Notes under the pieces: generated by a model
Database searches by the model: none
The model's input: the letters and a program-made list of their open reading frames with translations, nothing else
Told to the model about the DNA's origin: nothing
From: Nocardia exalbida NBRC 100660
GTDB lineage: Bacteria > Actinomycetota > Actinomycetes > Mycobacteriales > Mycobacteriaceae
DNA: 64,000 bases
Assembly: GCF_000308575.1 (NCBI RefSeq)
Contig: NZ_BAFZ01000099.1
Location: 62,001 to 126,000 of the forward strand
Direction: 5' to 3'
Translations under genes and position numbers: made by a program
In this document: piece after piece, positions 53,217 to 61,767 of the stretch
Layout of the letters: the number at the start of each line of letters is the position of its first letter
How positions within the stretch are numbered: the stretch's first letter is position 1

Positions 53217-53489
53217 ATGTCCGGTAACGAGGATTTGGAGAAGCTGTCGTCGAAGGAGCTGCACGACCGCGCGATGAAGCTCGCCGTGCGACGCGGTGAT
53301 GTGAAGTTCCTGTGGCGGTTGCTCACGTCGATCCCGGCGGCGGAAGCCGCCGCGGGCAATGTCGGCGAGAGCGAGGCGGACATCAAGTACGTGCTGCCCA
53401 TGCTCGACGACTACGTCCACGCGGGTGACGGCGCGGTCGCCGAGGTGTTGCGGCCGGTCTACCTGGACTACTTGGCCCAGCACTCCTGA
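53217..53489 (+). CDS. Conserved 90-residue actinobacterial protein
   Basis: MSGNEDLEKLSSKELHDRAMKLAVRRGDVKFLWRLLTSIPAAEAAAGN onwards to VLRPVYLDYLAQHS. Predicted fully helical, with a charged N terminus and a LWRLL core. I believe similar proteins occur widely in actinobacteria, with no known role. The ATG at 53217 gives the whole frame. It is convergent with the SnoaL/epoxide-hydrolase-like gene. Confidence 0.8.
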   Translation: MSGNEDLEKLSSKELHDRAMKLAVRRGDVKFLWRLLTSIPAAEAAAGNVGESEADIKYVLPMLDDYVHAGDGAVAEVLRPVYLDYLAQHS

Positions 53490-53496
53490 AGCCGGG

Positions 53497-53919
53497 TCAG
53501 CCGCGGGTGAGCGCGGCCCGCCAGAGGCCGGCGGCGGTGCCGCGCAGGAAGTTCCCCCAGCTGAAGTGGTCGTGCCACAGGATGATTCGGCCGTCCCGCA
53601 GTTCGAACGTGCCGGTGACCCAGAAACCGACCCGCACCGGCCCGAAGCGCAGGTAGTCGGTGCGGTCGGTGAGCACGACGTCGCCATCGGCCGCGATGTG
53701 GTGCAGGTCCACCCCGAAGCCGATCGAGTCGCGGCTCAGGCCGCGCAGCACGCCGCCGACCCGGCGGATGCCGCGCAGGTCGGGCAGCGAGGTGTTCTTC
53801 CAGACGATGTCCAGGTGCAGCAGGTCGATCGCCTCCTCGGAGGCGCCCATCTCCAGCGCGGCGAAGAACTCCCGCACGGTGGTGATCGAGTCCTGTCTCA
53901 GGTCGGGTTCGTCGGTCAT
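53497..53919 (-). CDS. Limonene-1,2-epoxide hydrolase / SnoaL-like protein
   Basis: 140 residues of the NTF2-like fold: TTVREFFAALEMGASEEAIDLLHLDIVWKNTSLPDLRG to VVLTDRTDYLRFG and GTFELRDGRIILWHDHFSW. The Asp-Arg-Asp triad expected for epoxide hydrolysis can be matched to Asp and Arg in DRTDYLRF and Asp in LRDGRI, so activity is plausible. ATG at 53919 (MTDEPDLRQD) is chosen over 53946 because the latter overlaps the TetR stop. It lies directly downstream of the TetR gene, 23 bases away, in the same direction. Confidence 0.78.
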   Translation of the reverse strand: MTDEPDLRQDSITTVREFFAALEMGASEEAIDLLHLDIVWKNTSLPDLRGIRRVGGVLRGLSRDSIGFGVDLHHIAADGDVVLTDRTDYLRFGPVRVGFWVTGTFELRDGRIILWHDHFSWGNFLRGTAAGLWRAALTRG

Positions 53920-53942
53920 GGTCCGAGCGTAGGCCGCGCCGG

Positions 53943-54659
53943 TCATCCGCGGCGCGCGATGAGCACGGCCAGTCCGTCCAGAATGCGCGCGATGCCGAAT
54001 CTCAGCGCACCCGCCCCTCCCGCGACCGCGCCTTCCTCGGCGAACGCGGCGGCCGCGGCCGGGTATCGTTCGGCCGCGGCCGCCACCATCTCGGCGAACT
54101 GCCCCGCGATCTGTTTCTCGAACTCCGCGGCGTCCGCCATCCGCACCTGCTGCGCCAGGCTGCGGGCGTGCCCGGTCAGCAGAACGATGGTGTCCAGACG
54201 TTCGGCGGTGGTGAGCCCGGTCCCGGCGAGCGCGCCAAGCGCGGCTTCCATCCAGGCCAGCTCGTTCGGGCCGATCGGCCGCATGCCCGCCAACGCCTCC
54301 AGCGACCAGGGGTGAGCGCGGAAGCGTTCATAGATCGTCTCGCACCACACGGCCAGCAGATCCCGCCAAGCTTCCTGCGACGTCTCCGCGCCCGCGCTCA
54401 TCTCCGGCGGCGCGCCCAGCGCCGTGTCCAGCATCAGCGCGACGAGCTCGGCCTTGCCGGGCACGTAGCGGTACAGCGACATCTTCGTGAAGCCGAGCCG
54501 CTCGGCCAGCCGCTGCATGGACAGGTGCGCCAGTCCTTCGGCATCGGCCAGCTCGATGGCCTCCGTGACGATCCGCTCCAAGGACAGCGCTGGTTTGGGG
54601 CCCCGCTTGGGGCGCTGACCGGTGCCCCAGAGCAATTCGAGTGCGGTCGGTGTCGGCAT
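53943..54659 (-). CDS. TetR-family regulator (TetR_C type) next to FAD monooxygenase
   Basis: 238 residues. The helix-turn-helix is LSLERIVTEAIELADAEGLAHLSMQRLAERLGFTKMSLYRYVPGKAELVALM (about 24-75). The C-terminal domain resembles that of tetracycline-repressor-like regulators (LSLERIV start and TAERLDTIVLLTGHARSLAQQ). ATG at 54659 is used. It is divergent from the FAD monooxygenase gene, and a GAAACTGT/ACAGTTTC pair lies between them. The pairing parallels TetR-TetX type control by a ligand that the enzyme oxidises. Confidence 0.88.
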   Translation of the reverse strand: MPTPTALELLWGTGQRPKRGPKPALSLERIVTEAIELADAEGLAHLSMQRLAERLGFTKMSLYRYVPGKAELVALMLDTALGAPPEMSAGAETSQEAWRDLLAVWCETIYERFRAHPWSLEALAGMRPIGPNELAWMEAALGALAGTGLTTAERLDTIVLLTGHARSLAQQVRMADAAEFEKQIAGQFAEMVAAAAERYPAAAAAFAEEGAVAGGAGALRFGIARILDGLAVLIARRG

Positions 54660-54691
54660 GCCCGAAATCCTTCCGGAGAACGTCTTGACGT

Positions 54692-54739
54692 GAAACTGTG
54701 TCCACCATACTCTTATTCGAGTCCTACGGATACAGTTTC
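54692..54739. promoter_or_regulatory. Paired half-sites between TetR and monooxygenase genes
   Basis: GAAACTGT at 54692-54699 and its complement ACAGTTTC at 54732-54739 are symmetric about a centre near 54715, with GTCC/GGAT flanks extending the match. One copy lies 33 bases from the TetR start and the other 32 bases from the monooxygenase start, so each promoter has its own site. Confidence 0.6.
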
Positions 54740-54770
54740 CGATGGACGCAGATTTCGACAGGAGTTCATC

Positions 54771-55967
54771 ATGCGCAACACCACCGTTCTCATCTCCGGC
54801 GCCAGCGTCGCCGGACCCGCGCTGGCCTACTGGCTGCACCGCTACGGGTTCGCGGTCACCGTCGTGGAGCGCGCTCCCGCGCTGCGCCCAGGGGGCCAGG
54901 CGATCGACTTCAAGGGCCGTACCCACCGCACGGTGCTGGAGCGGATGGGCGTGCTGGAGGACATCGAGCAACGCAGGACGGGCACCACCGACACCGTGTT
55001 CGTGGACGAGCAGGGCACCCGGCTGGCCCTGATGTCGGGCGAATTCACCGGCGGCGACGTCGAGATCCTGCGCGGCGACCTGGCCGAGATCTTCTACCGG
55101 CGCACGGCAGACCGGTGCGAATACCTCTTCGGCGATTCGATCACCGCCCTCACCGAGAACGCGGACGGCGTCTACGTCGAGTTCGAGCACGCGGACGCCC
55201 GCACCTTCGACCTCGTCTTCGGCGCCGACGGCATCCACTCGCGGGTCCGCAGGCTGGCCTTCGGCCCGGAGCGCGACTTCGTGAAATACCTGGGTTACTA
55301 CTACGCCGTCGCGGGCGCCAGCCCATGGAGCGGCAAGACCACCGGACCACGCGAGCGGGTGACCGCGCACGCCCACAACGCTCCCGGACGACTCGCGATC
55401 AGCGGCGGCCCGAAGGCACAGCAGATGTACATGTTCGCCTCCCCCGAACTCGACTACGGCCGGGACGACAGCGCGGCCCAGCGCCGCATCCTCGCCGAGA
55501 CCTACGCCGAGGTGGGCTGGGAAGTACCGCGGATGCTCACCGAGCTGGCCGGATTCGACGACTTCTACATGGACACGATCAGCCAGGTGCGCATGCCGGA
55601 CGGATACACCAAGGGCCGTGTCGCGCTGGTCGGCGACTCCGGATACGGAAACACGCTCGGAGGCTTCGGCACCGGGCTCGCCGTCGTCGGCGCGTACGTC
55701 ATCGCGGGCGAGTTGGCATCGGCCGGCGGTGATCACACCGTGGCGTTCGCCCGCTACGACGAGATCATGAAGCGCTACGCGAAGATCGCGGGCAACAGCA
55801 ACGCCGGTCGTTTCCTGGCGCCCAAGACCGCGCGCGGCATCAGGATGCGCAACTGGTTCCTCGGTTCCCGGCTGTTCGCGCTGATGACGAAATACAGCGA
55901 CAACGCAGCCAACGACATCGATCTGAAGGACTACCCCGCACTGGTCGGCGCGGCGAACGCGCGCTGA
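54771..55967 (+). CDS. FAD-dependent monooxygenase (PHBH/TetX-like)
   Basis: 398 residues. The FAD motif is VLISGASVAGPALAYWLHRYGFAVTVVERA (5-34), the DG motif GADGIHSRVRRLAFG near 155, and the GD motif RVALVGDSGYGNTLGGFGTGLAVVGAYVIAGEL near 283-315. Group A flavin monooxygenases hydroxylate aromatics or modify antibiotics using NAD(P)H. ATG at 54771 has AGGAG seven bases upstream. The substrate is unknown; regulation by the divergent TetR is probable. Confidence 0.88.
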   Translation: MRNTTVLISGASVAGPALAYWLHRYGFAVTVVERAPALRPGGQAIDFKGRTHRTVLERMGVLEDIEQRRTGTTDTVFVDEQGTRLALMSGEFTGGDVEILRGDLAEIFYRRTADRCEYLFGDSITALTENADGVYVEFEHADARTFDLVFGADGIHSRVRRLAFGPERDFVKYLGYYYAVAGASPWSGKTTGPRERVTAHAHNAPGRLAISGGPKAQQMYMFASPELDYGRDDSAAQRRILAETYAEVGWEVPRMLTELAGFDDFYMDTISQVRMPDGYTKGRVALVGDSGYGNTLGGFGTGLAVVGAYVIAGELASAGGDHTVAFARYDEIMKRYAKIAGNSNAGRFLAPKTARGIRMRNWFLGSRLFALMTKYSDNAANDIDLKDYPALVGAANAR

Positions 55968-56166
55968 GCATTCGTCAGCGGCCTTGACAACGATCGGATC
56001 GGCCGCGCCCATCGGGATTCGGCACAACCGCCCAGTTCGGAACCGTCGCGCCGCCTACGGCGAGCGGCACGACGGGGCGCACCGAGAAGTCGGCTGTGTT
56101 TCGATGGAACCGGAGTGCGGCGGGACGCGTCTATAAGGTCAGACGGCACTGACGGAAGGGGCGGCG

Positions 56167-56553
56167 ATGGCGGACAGCCCGTTTCCCGGGTACATCGAAG
56201 CTGCGAAAACCGGGGCGCTGCGGGTACGGATGGACCCGCAAGGGTTCGTGGAGATCGACCAGGCGTGCCAGGAGCTGATCGACCAGCTCACCGGCGCTCG
56301 TGCGGATGCTCGTGAACTCGGCGAGCAGACGCAGTGGGGATTGGGCGAGGACAACCCGCGTCTGTCGTCGGCGGCAGAACTGGTCCGGCTGTTCCGGGAG
56401 AAAGGGTTCGGCGGCCCGAACAACGCCTACGACACTCTGAACGAGTACCTCGCAGTCGCGGAGGAAATCCGGGCCATGTTCAAGGCGATCAGCGACGCCT
56501 ATCAACGCACCGACAGTGAGTTCGCAGCGAAGATGCGGGAACTCCGCGTATGA
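56167..56553 (+). CDS. Esx/WXG-like helical protein, T7SS-associated
   Basis: 128 residues. Two helical halves meet near ELGEQTQWGLGED (W with Gly), and the end YQRTDSEFAAKMREL contains YxxxD (Tyr-Gln-Arg-Thr-Asp), the general type VII secretion signal. It begins MADSPFPGYIEAAKTGALRV, without a Sec signal. It is the first gene of a four-gene operon whose later members are a DUF3558 lipoprotein, a PPE-like protein and an EspG-like chaperone. It probably forms a helical bundle and may be an ESX substrate. It overlaps the next gene by four bases. Confidence 0.7.
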   Translation: MADSPFPGYIEAAKTGALRVRMDPQGFVEIDQACQELIDQLTGARADARELGEQTQWGLGEDNPRLSSAAELVRLFREKGFGGPNNAYDTLNEYLAVAEEIRAMFKAISDAYQRTDSEFAAKMRELRV

Positions 56554-57146
56554 CCGGCCGTGGATACATACATCGTTGGCCCAGGGCGAGTTTCGTCGCC
56601 GCCTCCGTGCTGACTGTTCTGCTCACCGGTTGCAACGGCGAGACCACGTCGTCGGAGCCGCCGACATCGATGACGGGGGCGAATGTTCCGGGCACCGCGG
56701 CAAGCTCGAGCGTCGAGGCGGCCCCGCGTACAGCGTTCGATCCCTGCACCGCCCTGACGCCGCAGTTCTTGGCCGAGCATCAGTGGGACGCACTGCCGCC
56801 CGCACCGAAGCAGAACAGCACCGGCGGCATCAGCTGGAAAGGCTGCCGGTATGTGGCGCGAGCCGGGTACAGCTTCACGATCCAGACAACCAACGGGACG
56901 CTCGACCAGGTGAAGGAGAAGTTTCCTTCGGCCGCAGCAATTCCCGTCGGAAGCCGGAACGCGTTGCGGTACGAAGCTCGACCGGATGTCCCCGGCGGCT
57001 GCACGATCAACATCGAGATACACGACGGCTCCCTGTACATCCTCGTCGATGACCCGAGCGGCAAGCATCCACGCAACCTGTCACCGTGTGACAACGCCAC
57101 CGATATCGCCCGAGCAATCGCACCACTGCTGCCCGCGGGCAGCTGA
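56550..57146 (+). CDS. DUF3558-type lipoprotein
   Basis: 198 residues. A signal peptide ending LLTGC (lipobox near residue 28) indicates a lipoprotein outside the membrane. The mature part has DPCTALTPQFLAEHQW, then a central Cys in SWKGCRYVARAGYSFTI and a late Cys in LSPCDNATDIARAIAPLL, the DUF3558 pattern with conserved cysteines. The family is common in Nocardia, often near type VII genes. ATG at 56550 overlaps the preceding stop. Confidence 0.82.
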   Translation: MTGRGYIHRWPRASFVAASVLTVLLTGCNGETTSSEPPTSMTGANVPGTAASSSVEAAPRTAFDPCTALTPQFLAEHQWDALPPAPKQNSTGGISWKGCRYVARAGYSFTIQTTNGTLDQVKEKFPSAAAIPVGSRNALRYEARPDVPGGCTINIEIHDGSLYILVDDPSGKHPRNLSPCDNATDIARAIAPLLPAGS

Positions 57147-57164
57147 ACACCGGGGGAAGCGATC

Positions 57165-58361
57165 ATGAGACAGACCGACGGCCGCGCGATCACCAATCCG
57201 GAGAACGCGCACAGTTTCTCGCACGCGGAGATCAAGCAGGCCGCCGACGCGATGAATCCGGCCGGGCTCGAAGGGGCGTTCGCGGCGTGGTCGGCCATCG
57301 CGGCGGCGGTCACGAACGCGGGCCAGCAGTTCGAGAACGCGATCAAGAACGCGGTGGAACAGAACTGGGAGGGCGCGGCGGCCGACAGCGCGGTGCGCGG
57401 CGTGCGGGACTACGCGGCGCGGGTGGGCGAACTCGGCGAGGCCCTCGGCGCGCAGAGCCTGCCACTGTCGGCGGCAGCGGACGCGGCGGCCAAATTCAAG
57501 GCGTCGGTGCCGGAATTGGTGGACGCCTCGGCAGGCGCGACGAATGCCGAACAGCGCAACTCGCGTGAGGAACAGGCCCGCGACGAGATGAACACCCAGT
57601 ACATCCAGCCGTACGGGGCTACCGCTCCGGCCATTCCCACACTGCCGCCACCGGTGGGTCCCGCCGCCACGACGTCGACGGGGATCGAGACGGGCACCGG
57701 TACGGCTGTGAACTCCGACGTGGGCGCACAGCCGGTGGACGCCGACCGCCCCACCGACACCTCTTCCTCCAGTGCCGAGCCTTCGTCCGAAGGCACCACC
57801 TCGCCCGCTGACGTCGAGGAGGAAGGCACCTCGGACGAGCCCGCGCAGCAGGCGGCGGAGGATACCTCGGAAACGACCACGCCACAGGCCGTCGCACAAG
57901 GCCAGGACACGGCGACCACCACGCCGGTATCCACTACGAGCGCACAGACGACGACAACCTCGGGCACGCCGTTCGTGTCCACGACGACGCCGCCTACCAG
58001 CGCACCCGCCGCCGTCGTCCCCACAGCGTTCGACGGCAGACCGAACGGCACACCGGCCCGGCCTGGCACGCCCGGTGCGACCGGAACTCCCGCCGTCGCG
58101 GACAACGAGGCGCGGTCGGGCACTTCACGTCCTGCCCAACCCACTACCCCCGGGGCGGCGAATCCGCAGACCACCACGGCGGGACGCCCGGCAGCGCCCG
58201 GCGGCGCGGGGTACTCGGGTATGGCCCCACCGGGGCTGCGCGGCAGACGCACGGACGACGACGAGCACAAGTCGCCGAAGTACCTGCGCACCGAGGAACA
58301 CGCGAAGGAGTTGCTCGGCGAAGTGCAGCCGACCGTGCCGCCCGCGCTGGGCGAGAAATGA
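57165..58361 (+). CDS. PPE-like/WXG helical protein with Thr/Pro-rich tail
   Basis: 398 residues. The N-terminal 130 residues are helical with WEG in NAVEQNWEGAAADSAVRG (near 65), followed by RDEMNTQYIQPYGATAPAIP, a motif frequent in nocardial ESX-associated proteins. From about 150 to 345 the chain is low-complexity Thr/Pro/Ser/Glu and likely spans or exits the envelope. The C-terminal 40 residues (KYLRTEEHAKELLGEVQPTVPPAL) are conserved-looking and contain YLRTE, a YxxxE-type signal. ATG at 57165 has GGGGGAAG upstream. It is a probable secreted or surface protein needing EspG. Confidence 0.7.
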   Translation: MRQTDGRAITNPENAHSFSHAEIKQAADAMNPAGLEGAFAAWSAIAAAVTNAGQQFENAIKNAVEQNWEGAAADSAVRGVRDYAARVGELGEALGAQSLPLSAAADAAAKFKASVPELVDASAGATNAEQRNSREEQARDEMNTQYIQPYGATAPAIPTLPPPVGPAATTSTGIETGTGTAVNSDVGAQPVDADRPTDTSSSSAEPSSEGTTSPADVEEEGTSDEPAQQAAEDTSETTTPQAVAQGQDTATTTPVSTTSAQTTTTSGTPFVSTTTPPTSAPAAVVPTAFDGRPNGTPARPGTPGATGTPAVADNEARSGTSRPAQPTTPGAANPQTTTAGRPAAPGGAGYSGMAPPGLRGRRTDDDEHKSPKYLRTEEHAKELLGEVQPTVPPALGEK

Positions 58362-59098
58362 CGGCGCAGTGGTCGCTGTCGGCCGAGCAGTTCGCCGCGG
58401 CCTGGTTCGGCACGGGGCTGGATCGCATGCCGTTCCCGTTCCGGTTCACCAGCCGGTTCCCCGGCCTGCACGAGTACCGGGAGTATCAACGGCAGTTCCG
58501 CGACGAGCTGGGCCGCGACGAGCGTCTGCCCCTGCGCAGCGCGATCACCACGCTCGCCGGTCCCGACTGGCGCATCGAACTGTTCGGTTACGACAACACG
58601 CACGAGGGCGTCGAACTGCGCGCCGTCGCCGCTGGGACACGCACCGGATCCGGTGTGCTCGCCGTGCAGACGCCGGGGCCGGACGGCGGCCGAGTCCGGT
58701 TGCGCCGCTACCGAACCGATCAGCTCGCCACCGAATTGGTGCGCCTGCTGCCGGACACCCCGGCCGGAACGGTCGGCGAGAAGAGTTTCCTGCTCGACGA
58801 CCTCAACGACGATCGCCCCGATGTGTTCGGAAACGCGCCGGCCAGTCAGGCCAAGGAACGCTACCGGCGTTTCTGGCGGCAATCGTGCACCACTCGCGGG
58901 ACCGCGGTCGTGCTACTCGGCCCGCGCAACGCCGAACCGCTGCGCACCGGCCGCCTCCGCTGGATCGACACGCCCGATGGCCGCTACTGCGAGGTGCCCG
59001 CCAATCGCGCTCTGATGATCCGCCCCGGCACCAGCGCCGACATCACCCGATACCTGGACGAGTCGATCGTGCGGGCCAAGGCGCGCCTGGACCGGTGA
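58358..59098 (+). CDS. ESX secretion-associated EspG-family chaperone
   Basis: 246 residues. MTAQWSLSAEQFAAAWFGTGLDRMPFPFRFTSRFP and TLAGPDWRIELFGYDNTHEGVELRAVAAG, with VVLLGPRNAEPLRTGRLRWIDTPDGRY, fit the EspG family (PF14011-like), which binds PE/PPE substrates in the cytoplasm and delivers them to the ESX ATPase. Its presence next to the PPE-like gene makes a specific substrate-chaperone pair plausible. ATG at 58358 overlaps the preceding stop by four bases. No ESX machinery (EccB-E, MycP) lies in the window. Confidence 0.82.
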   Translation: MTAQWSLSAEQFAAAWFGTGLDRMPFPFRFTSRFPGLHEYREYQRQFRDELGRDERLPLRSAITTLAGPDWRIELFGYDNTHEGVELRAVAAGTRTGSGVLAVQTPGPDGGRVRLRRYRTDQLATELVRLLPDTPAGTVGEKSFLLDDLNDDRPDVFGNAPASQAKERYRRFWRQSCTTRGTAVVLLGPRNAEPLRTGRLRWIDTPDGRYCEVPANRALMIRPGTSADITRYLDESIVRAKARLDR

Positions 59099-59209
59099 TC
59101 CCGCTCGCCCCAGCGGCGACGAGTGGCACATGCTCGCGGCATTTCCCGGGAAGGGACCTCCGGGCTGCGCCACTCGCGGTTCACCTCGCGCCGCTGCGCG
59201 GAACCCGCG

Positions 59210-60505
59210 TCAGCCCAGCAGGCGCCAGTCCTCGAGGCCGTCGTACAGCGGAACGTCCTGCGCCAGCTTGCTCACCCGGGCGCGCAGTGCGTCCAGGTCG
59301 GCGTTGCCGGCCAGCGCGCTCGCGATGATGTCGGCGACCTCGGTGAACTCGGTGTCGCCGAAGCCGCGGGTGGCCAGGGCGGCGGTGCCGATCCGCAGGC
59401 CGGAGGTGACCATCGGGGGCCGCGGGTCGAAGGGAACGGCGTTGCGGTTCACGGTGATACCGATCTCGTGCAACAGGTCCTCGCCCTGCTGGCCGTCGAG
59501 TTCGGAGTTGCGCAGGTCGACCAGCACCAGGTGCACGTCGGTGCCGCCGGTGAGCACGCTGACGCCCTTGTCCTTGACGTCGGCGGCGGTGAGCCGCTCG
59601 GCCAGGATCTTCGCGCCCGACAGGGTGCGCTCCTGACGATTCTTGAACTCCTCGCCCGCAGCGATCTTGAAGGCGACGGCCTTGGCGGCGATGGCGTGCA
59701 TGAGCGGACCGCCCTGCTGGCCCGGGAACACCGCGCTGTTCAGCTTTTTCGCGTACTCCTGCTTGGCCAGGATGAGGCCGGAGCGCGGACCGCCGAGCGT
59801 CTTGTGCACGGTGGAGGACACCACGTCTGCGTAGGGCACCGGCGAGGGGTGCAGACCGGCGGCGACCAGGCCTGCGAAGTGCGCCATGTCCACCCAGAGG
59901 TACGCGCCGACCTCGTCGGCGATCGAGCGGAACGCCGCGAAGTCCTGATGACGCGGGTAGGCCGACCAGCCCGCCACGATCACCTTCGGCCGCGCCTGCA
60001 GAGCGATCTCGCGCACCTCGTCCATGTCGACGCGGTGGTCTTCCTTGCTCACCCCGTAGGAGTGCACCTCGTAGAGCTTGCCGGAGAAGTTCAGGCGCAT
60101 GCCGTGGGTCAGGTGACCGCCGTGCGCGAGGTCGAGGCCGAGCAGCTTGTCGCCCGGGTCCATCAGCGACATCAGCACCGCGGCGTTGGCCTGCGCGCCG
60201 GAATGCGGCTGCACGTTGGCGAATTCGGCGCCGAACAGCTCCTTGGCGCGGTCGCGCGCCAGGGTCTCCACCACGTCGACGTGCTCGCAGCCGCCGTAGT
60301 AGCGCCGCCCCGGGTACCCCTCGGCGTACTTGTTGGTGAGCACGCTGCCCTGCGCCTGCAGCACCGCGCGCGGCACGAAGTTCTCCGAGGCGATCATCTC
60401 GAGCGTGTCGCGTTCGCGGGCGAGCTCGCCTGCCATCGCGGCAGCGAGCTCCGGATCGAGCTCACCGAGAGACTGGGAATTGACAGAGGCGGTCGTCTGC
60501 GTCAC
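59210..60505 (-). CDS. glyA: Serine hydroxymethyltransferase
   Basis: 431 residues. IASENFVPRAVLQAQGSVLTNKYAEGYPGRRYYGGCE is the family start, VDMAHFAGLVAAG the PLP-binding acid region, and SSTVHKTLGGPRSG holds the PLP lysine. It interconverts serine and glycine with tetrahydrofolate. GTG at 60505. It matches glyA1 (Rv1093) in the syntenic block between coaA and desA2, though here separated from coaA by four genes. Confidence 0.97.
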   Translation of the reverse strand: MTQTTASVNSQSLGELDPELAAAMAGELARERDTLEMIASENFVPRAVLQAQGSVLTNKYAEGYPGRRYYGGCEHVDVVETLARDRAKELFGAEFANVQPHSGAQANAAVLMSLMDPGDKLLGLDLAHGGHLTHGMRLNFSGKLYEVHSYGVSKEDHRVDMDEVREIALQARPKVIVAGWSAYPRHQDFAAFRSIADEVGAYLWVDMAHFAGLVAAGLHPSPVPYADVVSSTVHKTLGGPRSGLILAKQEYAKKLNSAVFPGQQGGPLMHAIAAKAVAFKIAAGEEFKNRQERTLSGAKILAERLTAADVKDKGVSVLTGGTDVHLVLVDLRNSELDGQQGEDLLHEIGITVNRNAVPFDPRPPMVTSGLRIGTAALATRGFGDTEFTEVADIIASALAGNADLDALRARVSKLAQDVPLYDGLEDWRLLG

Positions 60506-60619
60506 GACCTCAGTCTATGGGCCGCGGGCCCGGCCCTCGAGCAGGGGGTTCACCCCGCTGGCGCGTCGCGCGGTACGGCCGTGACGTGTGACACGCCCGC
60601 GCATGCCGCCACCCCGCGG

Positions 60620-61198
60620 TCAGCGGGAGTCGCCGTCCTCCGGGAGGTAGCTCTCCAACAGCACCGCGAGATGCCGCTGGGCGTCTTCCAGCGGGCGCGT
60701 GGACTTCATGGCCCGCGCCTGGATGATGGCTCCCTCCATCGCGCTGAACGCGAAACTGCTGAACGAGCGCGCGTCGGCGGCGGTCATGCCCGCCGAGACC
60801 AGCGCCGCGCCGAGCCGCTCGTGCCAGGCGGCGAATACCTCTCCGGCGGCCGCCTGCACCCGGGGCTCGGACTCTGCCAGCGCCGCCCCGACGACCGGGC
60901 ACCCGGCGCGATAGCCGGTCTTCCGCAGCGCGGGCACCCACCAACCGAGCAGCGAATCGAACCAGCGGCGCGGCGGCGCGGCGGTGACCTTGTCGATCAC
61001 CTCGCCGATCCGCGCGCCCGCCACCCGGGTGGCGGTTTCGACCAGCTCGCTCTTCCCCGCCGGGAAGTGCTGGTAGAGCGAGTTGCGCGAGGCGTTGCTG
61101 CGTTCCAGCAGGGTGGTCAGTCCCGCGGCGTGCACACCCTGCTCGCGGACCAGGTCGATGGCGCTTTCGATCAGCCTGGCGCGCGGCCCTGCGGTCAT
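60620..61198 (-). CDS. TetR/AcrR-family regulator
   Basis: 192 residues from ATG at 61198, which has AAGGAG six bases upstream. The helix-turn-helix is RARLIESAIDLVREQGVHAAGLTTLLERSNASRNSLYQHFPAGKSELVETA (about 7-56). A longer frame from 61240 is rejected since it would read through the operator. It is divergent from a thioesterase-deazaflavin-type gene pair, and two identical palindromic sites lie between. The rest is a helical effector domain. Confidence 0.9.
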   Translation of the reverse strand: MTAGPRARLIESAIDLVREQGVHAAGLTTLLERSNASRNSLYQHFPAGKSELVETATRVAGARIGEVIDKVTAAPPRRWFDSLLGWWVPALRKTGYRAGCPVVGAALAESEPRVQAAAGEVFAAWHERLGAALVSAGMTAADARSFSSFAFSAMEGAIIQARAMKSTRPLEDAQRHLAVLLESYLPEDGDSR

Positions 61199-61224
61199 GC
61201 GAACTCCTTGCTCGAGGGTTGCGT

Positions 61225-61274
61225 GAACCGATCGGTCCATGTTGCAATCATCTCAGATGTGGACCGATCGGTTC
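61225..61274. promoter_or_regulatory. Two 15-base inverted operator sites
   Basis: GAACCGATCGGTCCA at 61225-61239 and its exact reverse complement TGGACCGATCGGTTC at 61260-61274. Each carries the internal palindrome ACCGATCGGT, typical of TetR operators. Between them are 20 bases. The left site is 27 bases upstream of the TetR start and the right is 19 bases upstream of the thioesterase start. Confidence 0.8.
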
Positions 61275-61292
61275 ATCGAAAGGATGGGATTG

Positions 61293-61751
61293 ATGTCCGA
61301 AGCCACGGTCGACCCGGCGCGCCTGTCCGGTCTCGAACTCCTGCGCACCGCGATGAGCCGGACGGATCGCCCGCCGTTCATCGGCGATCTGCTCGGCATG
61401 GAGGTCGACGAACTCGAACACGGCAAGGTGGTCTTCGCGCTGCGCACCCGGCCCGACTTCGCCAACCCGCTCGGTACCACCCACGGCGGCATCTGCGCGA
61501 CCCTGCTCGACTCGGTGATGGGCTGCGCGGTGCACACCACGCTGGAGCCCGGCGTCGGGTACACGACGCTGGAGCTGAAGATCAACTACATCCGGGCCGT
61601 GCCGACCGGCGGACAGCGCCTCACCGCCACCGGCACCACGATCCACGTCGGGCGCACCACCGCGACCGCCGAGGGACGGGTGGTCGACGAGCAGGGCCGC
61701 CTGGTCGCGCACGCCACCACCACCTGCGTCATCTTTCGCGCACAACAGTGA
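61293..61751 (+). CDS. PaaI-type hotdog thioesterase
   Basis: 152 residues. GDLLGMEVDELEHGKVVFALRTRPDFANPLGTTHGGICATLLDSVMGCAVHTTL contains the active-site HGG motif and the hotdog helix, with TLELKINYIRAVPTG following. Such enzymes hydrolyse acyl- or aryl-CoA thioesters. ATG at 61293 is preferred to 61284 because AAAGG is nine bases before it. It is under the divergent TetR and followed by a deazaflavin-type gene 16 bases on. Confidence 0.88.
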   Translation: MSEATVDPARLSGLELLRTAMSRTDRPPFIGDLLGMEVDELEHGKVVFALRTRPDFANPLGTTHGGICATLLDSVMGCAVHTTLEPGVGYTTLELKINYIRAVPTGGQRLTATGTTIHVGRTTATAEGRVVDEQGRLVAHATTTCVIFRAQQ

Positions 61752-61767
61752 CCCGAGGAGCACTGCC

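Noticed and set aside
53943..56027. Very long minus-strand open frame across the monooxygenase
   Set aside because: The extension beyond 54659 lies antisense to the clearly coding FAD monooxygenase and has valine/glycine-rich antisense composition; the real TetR start is ATG at 54659.
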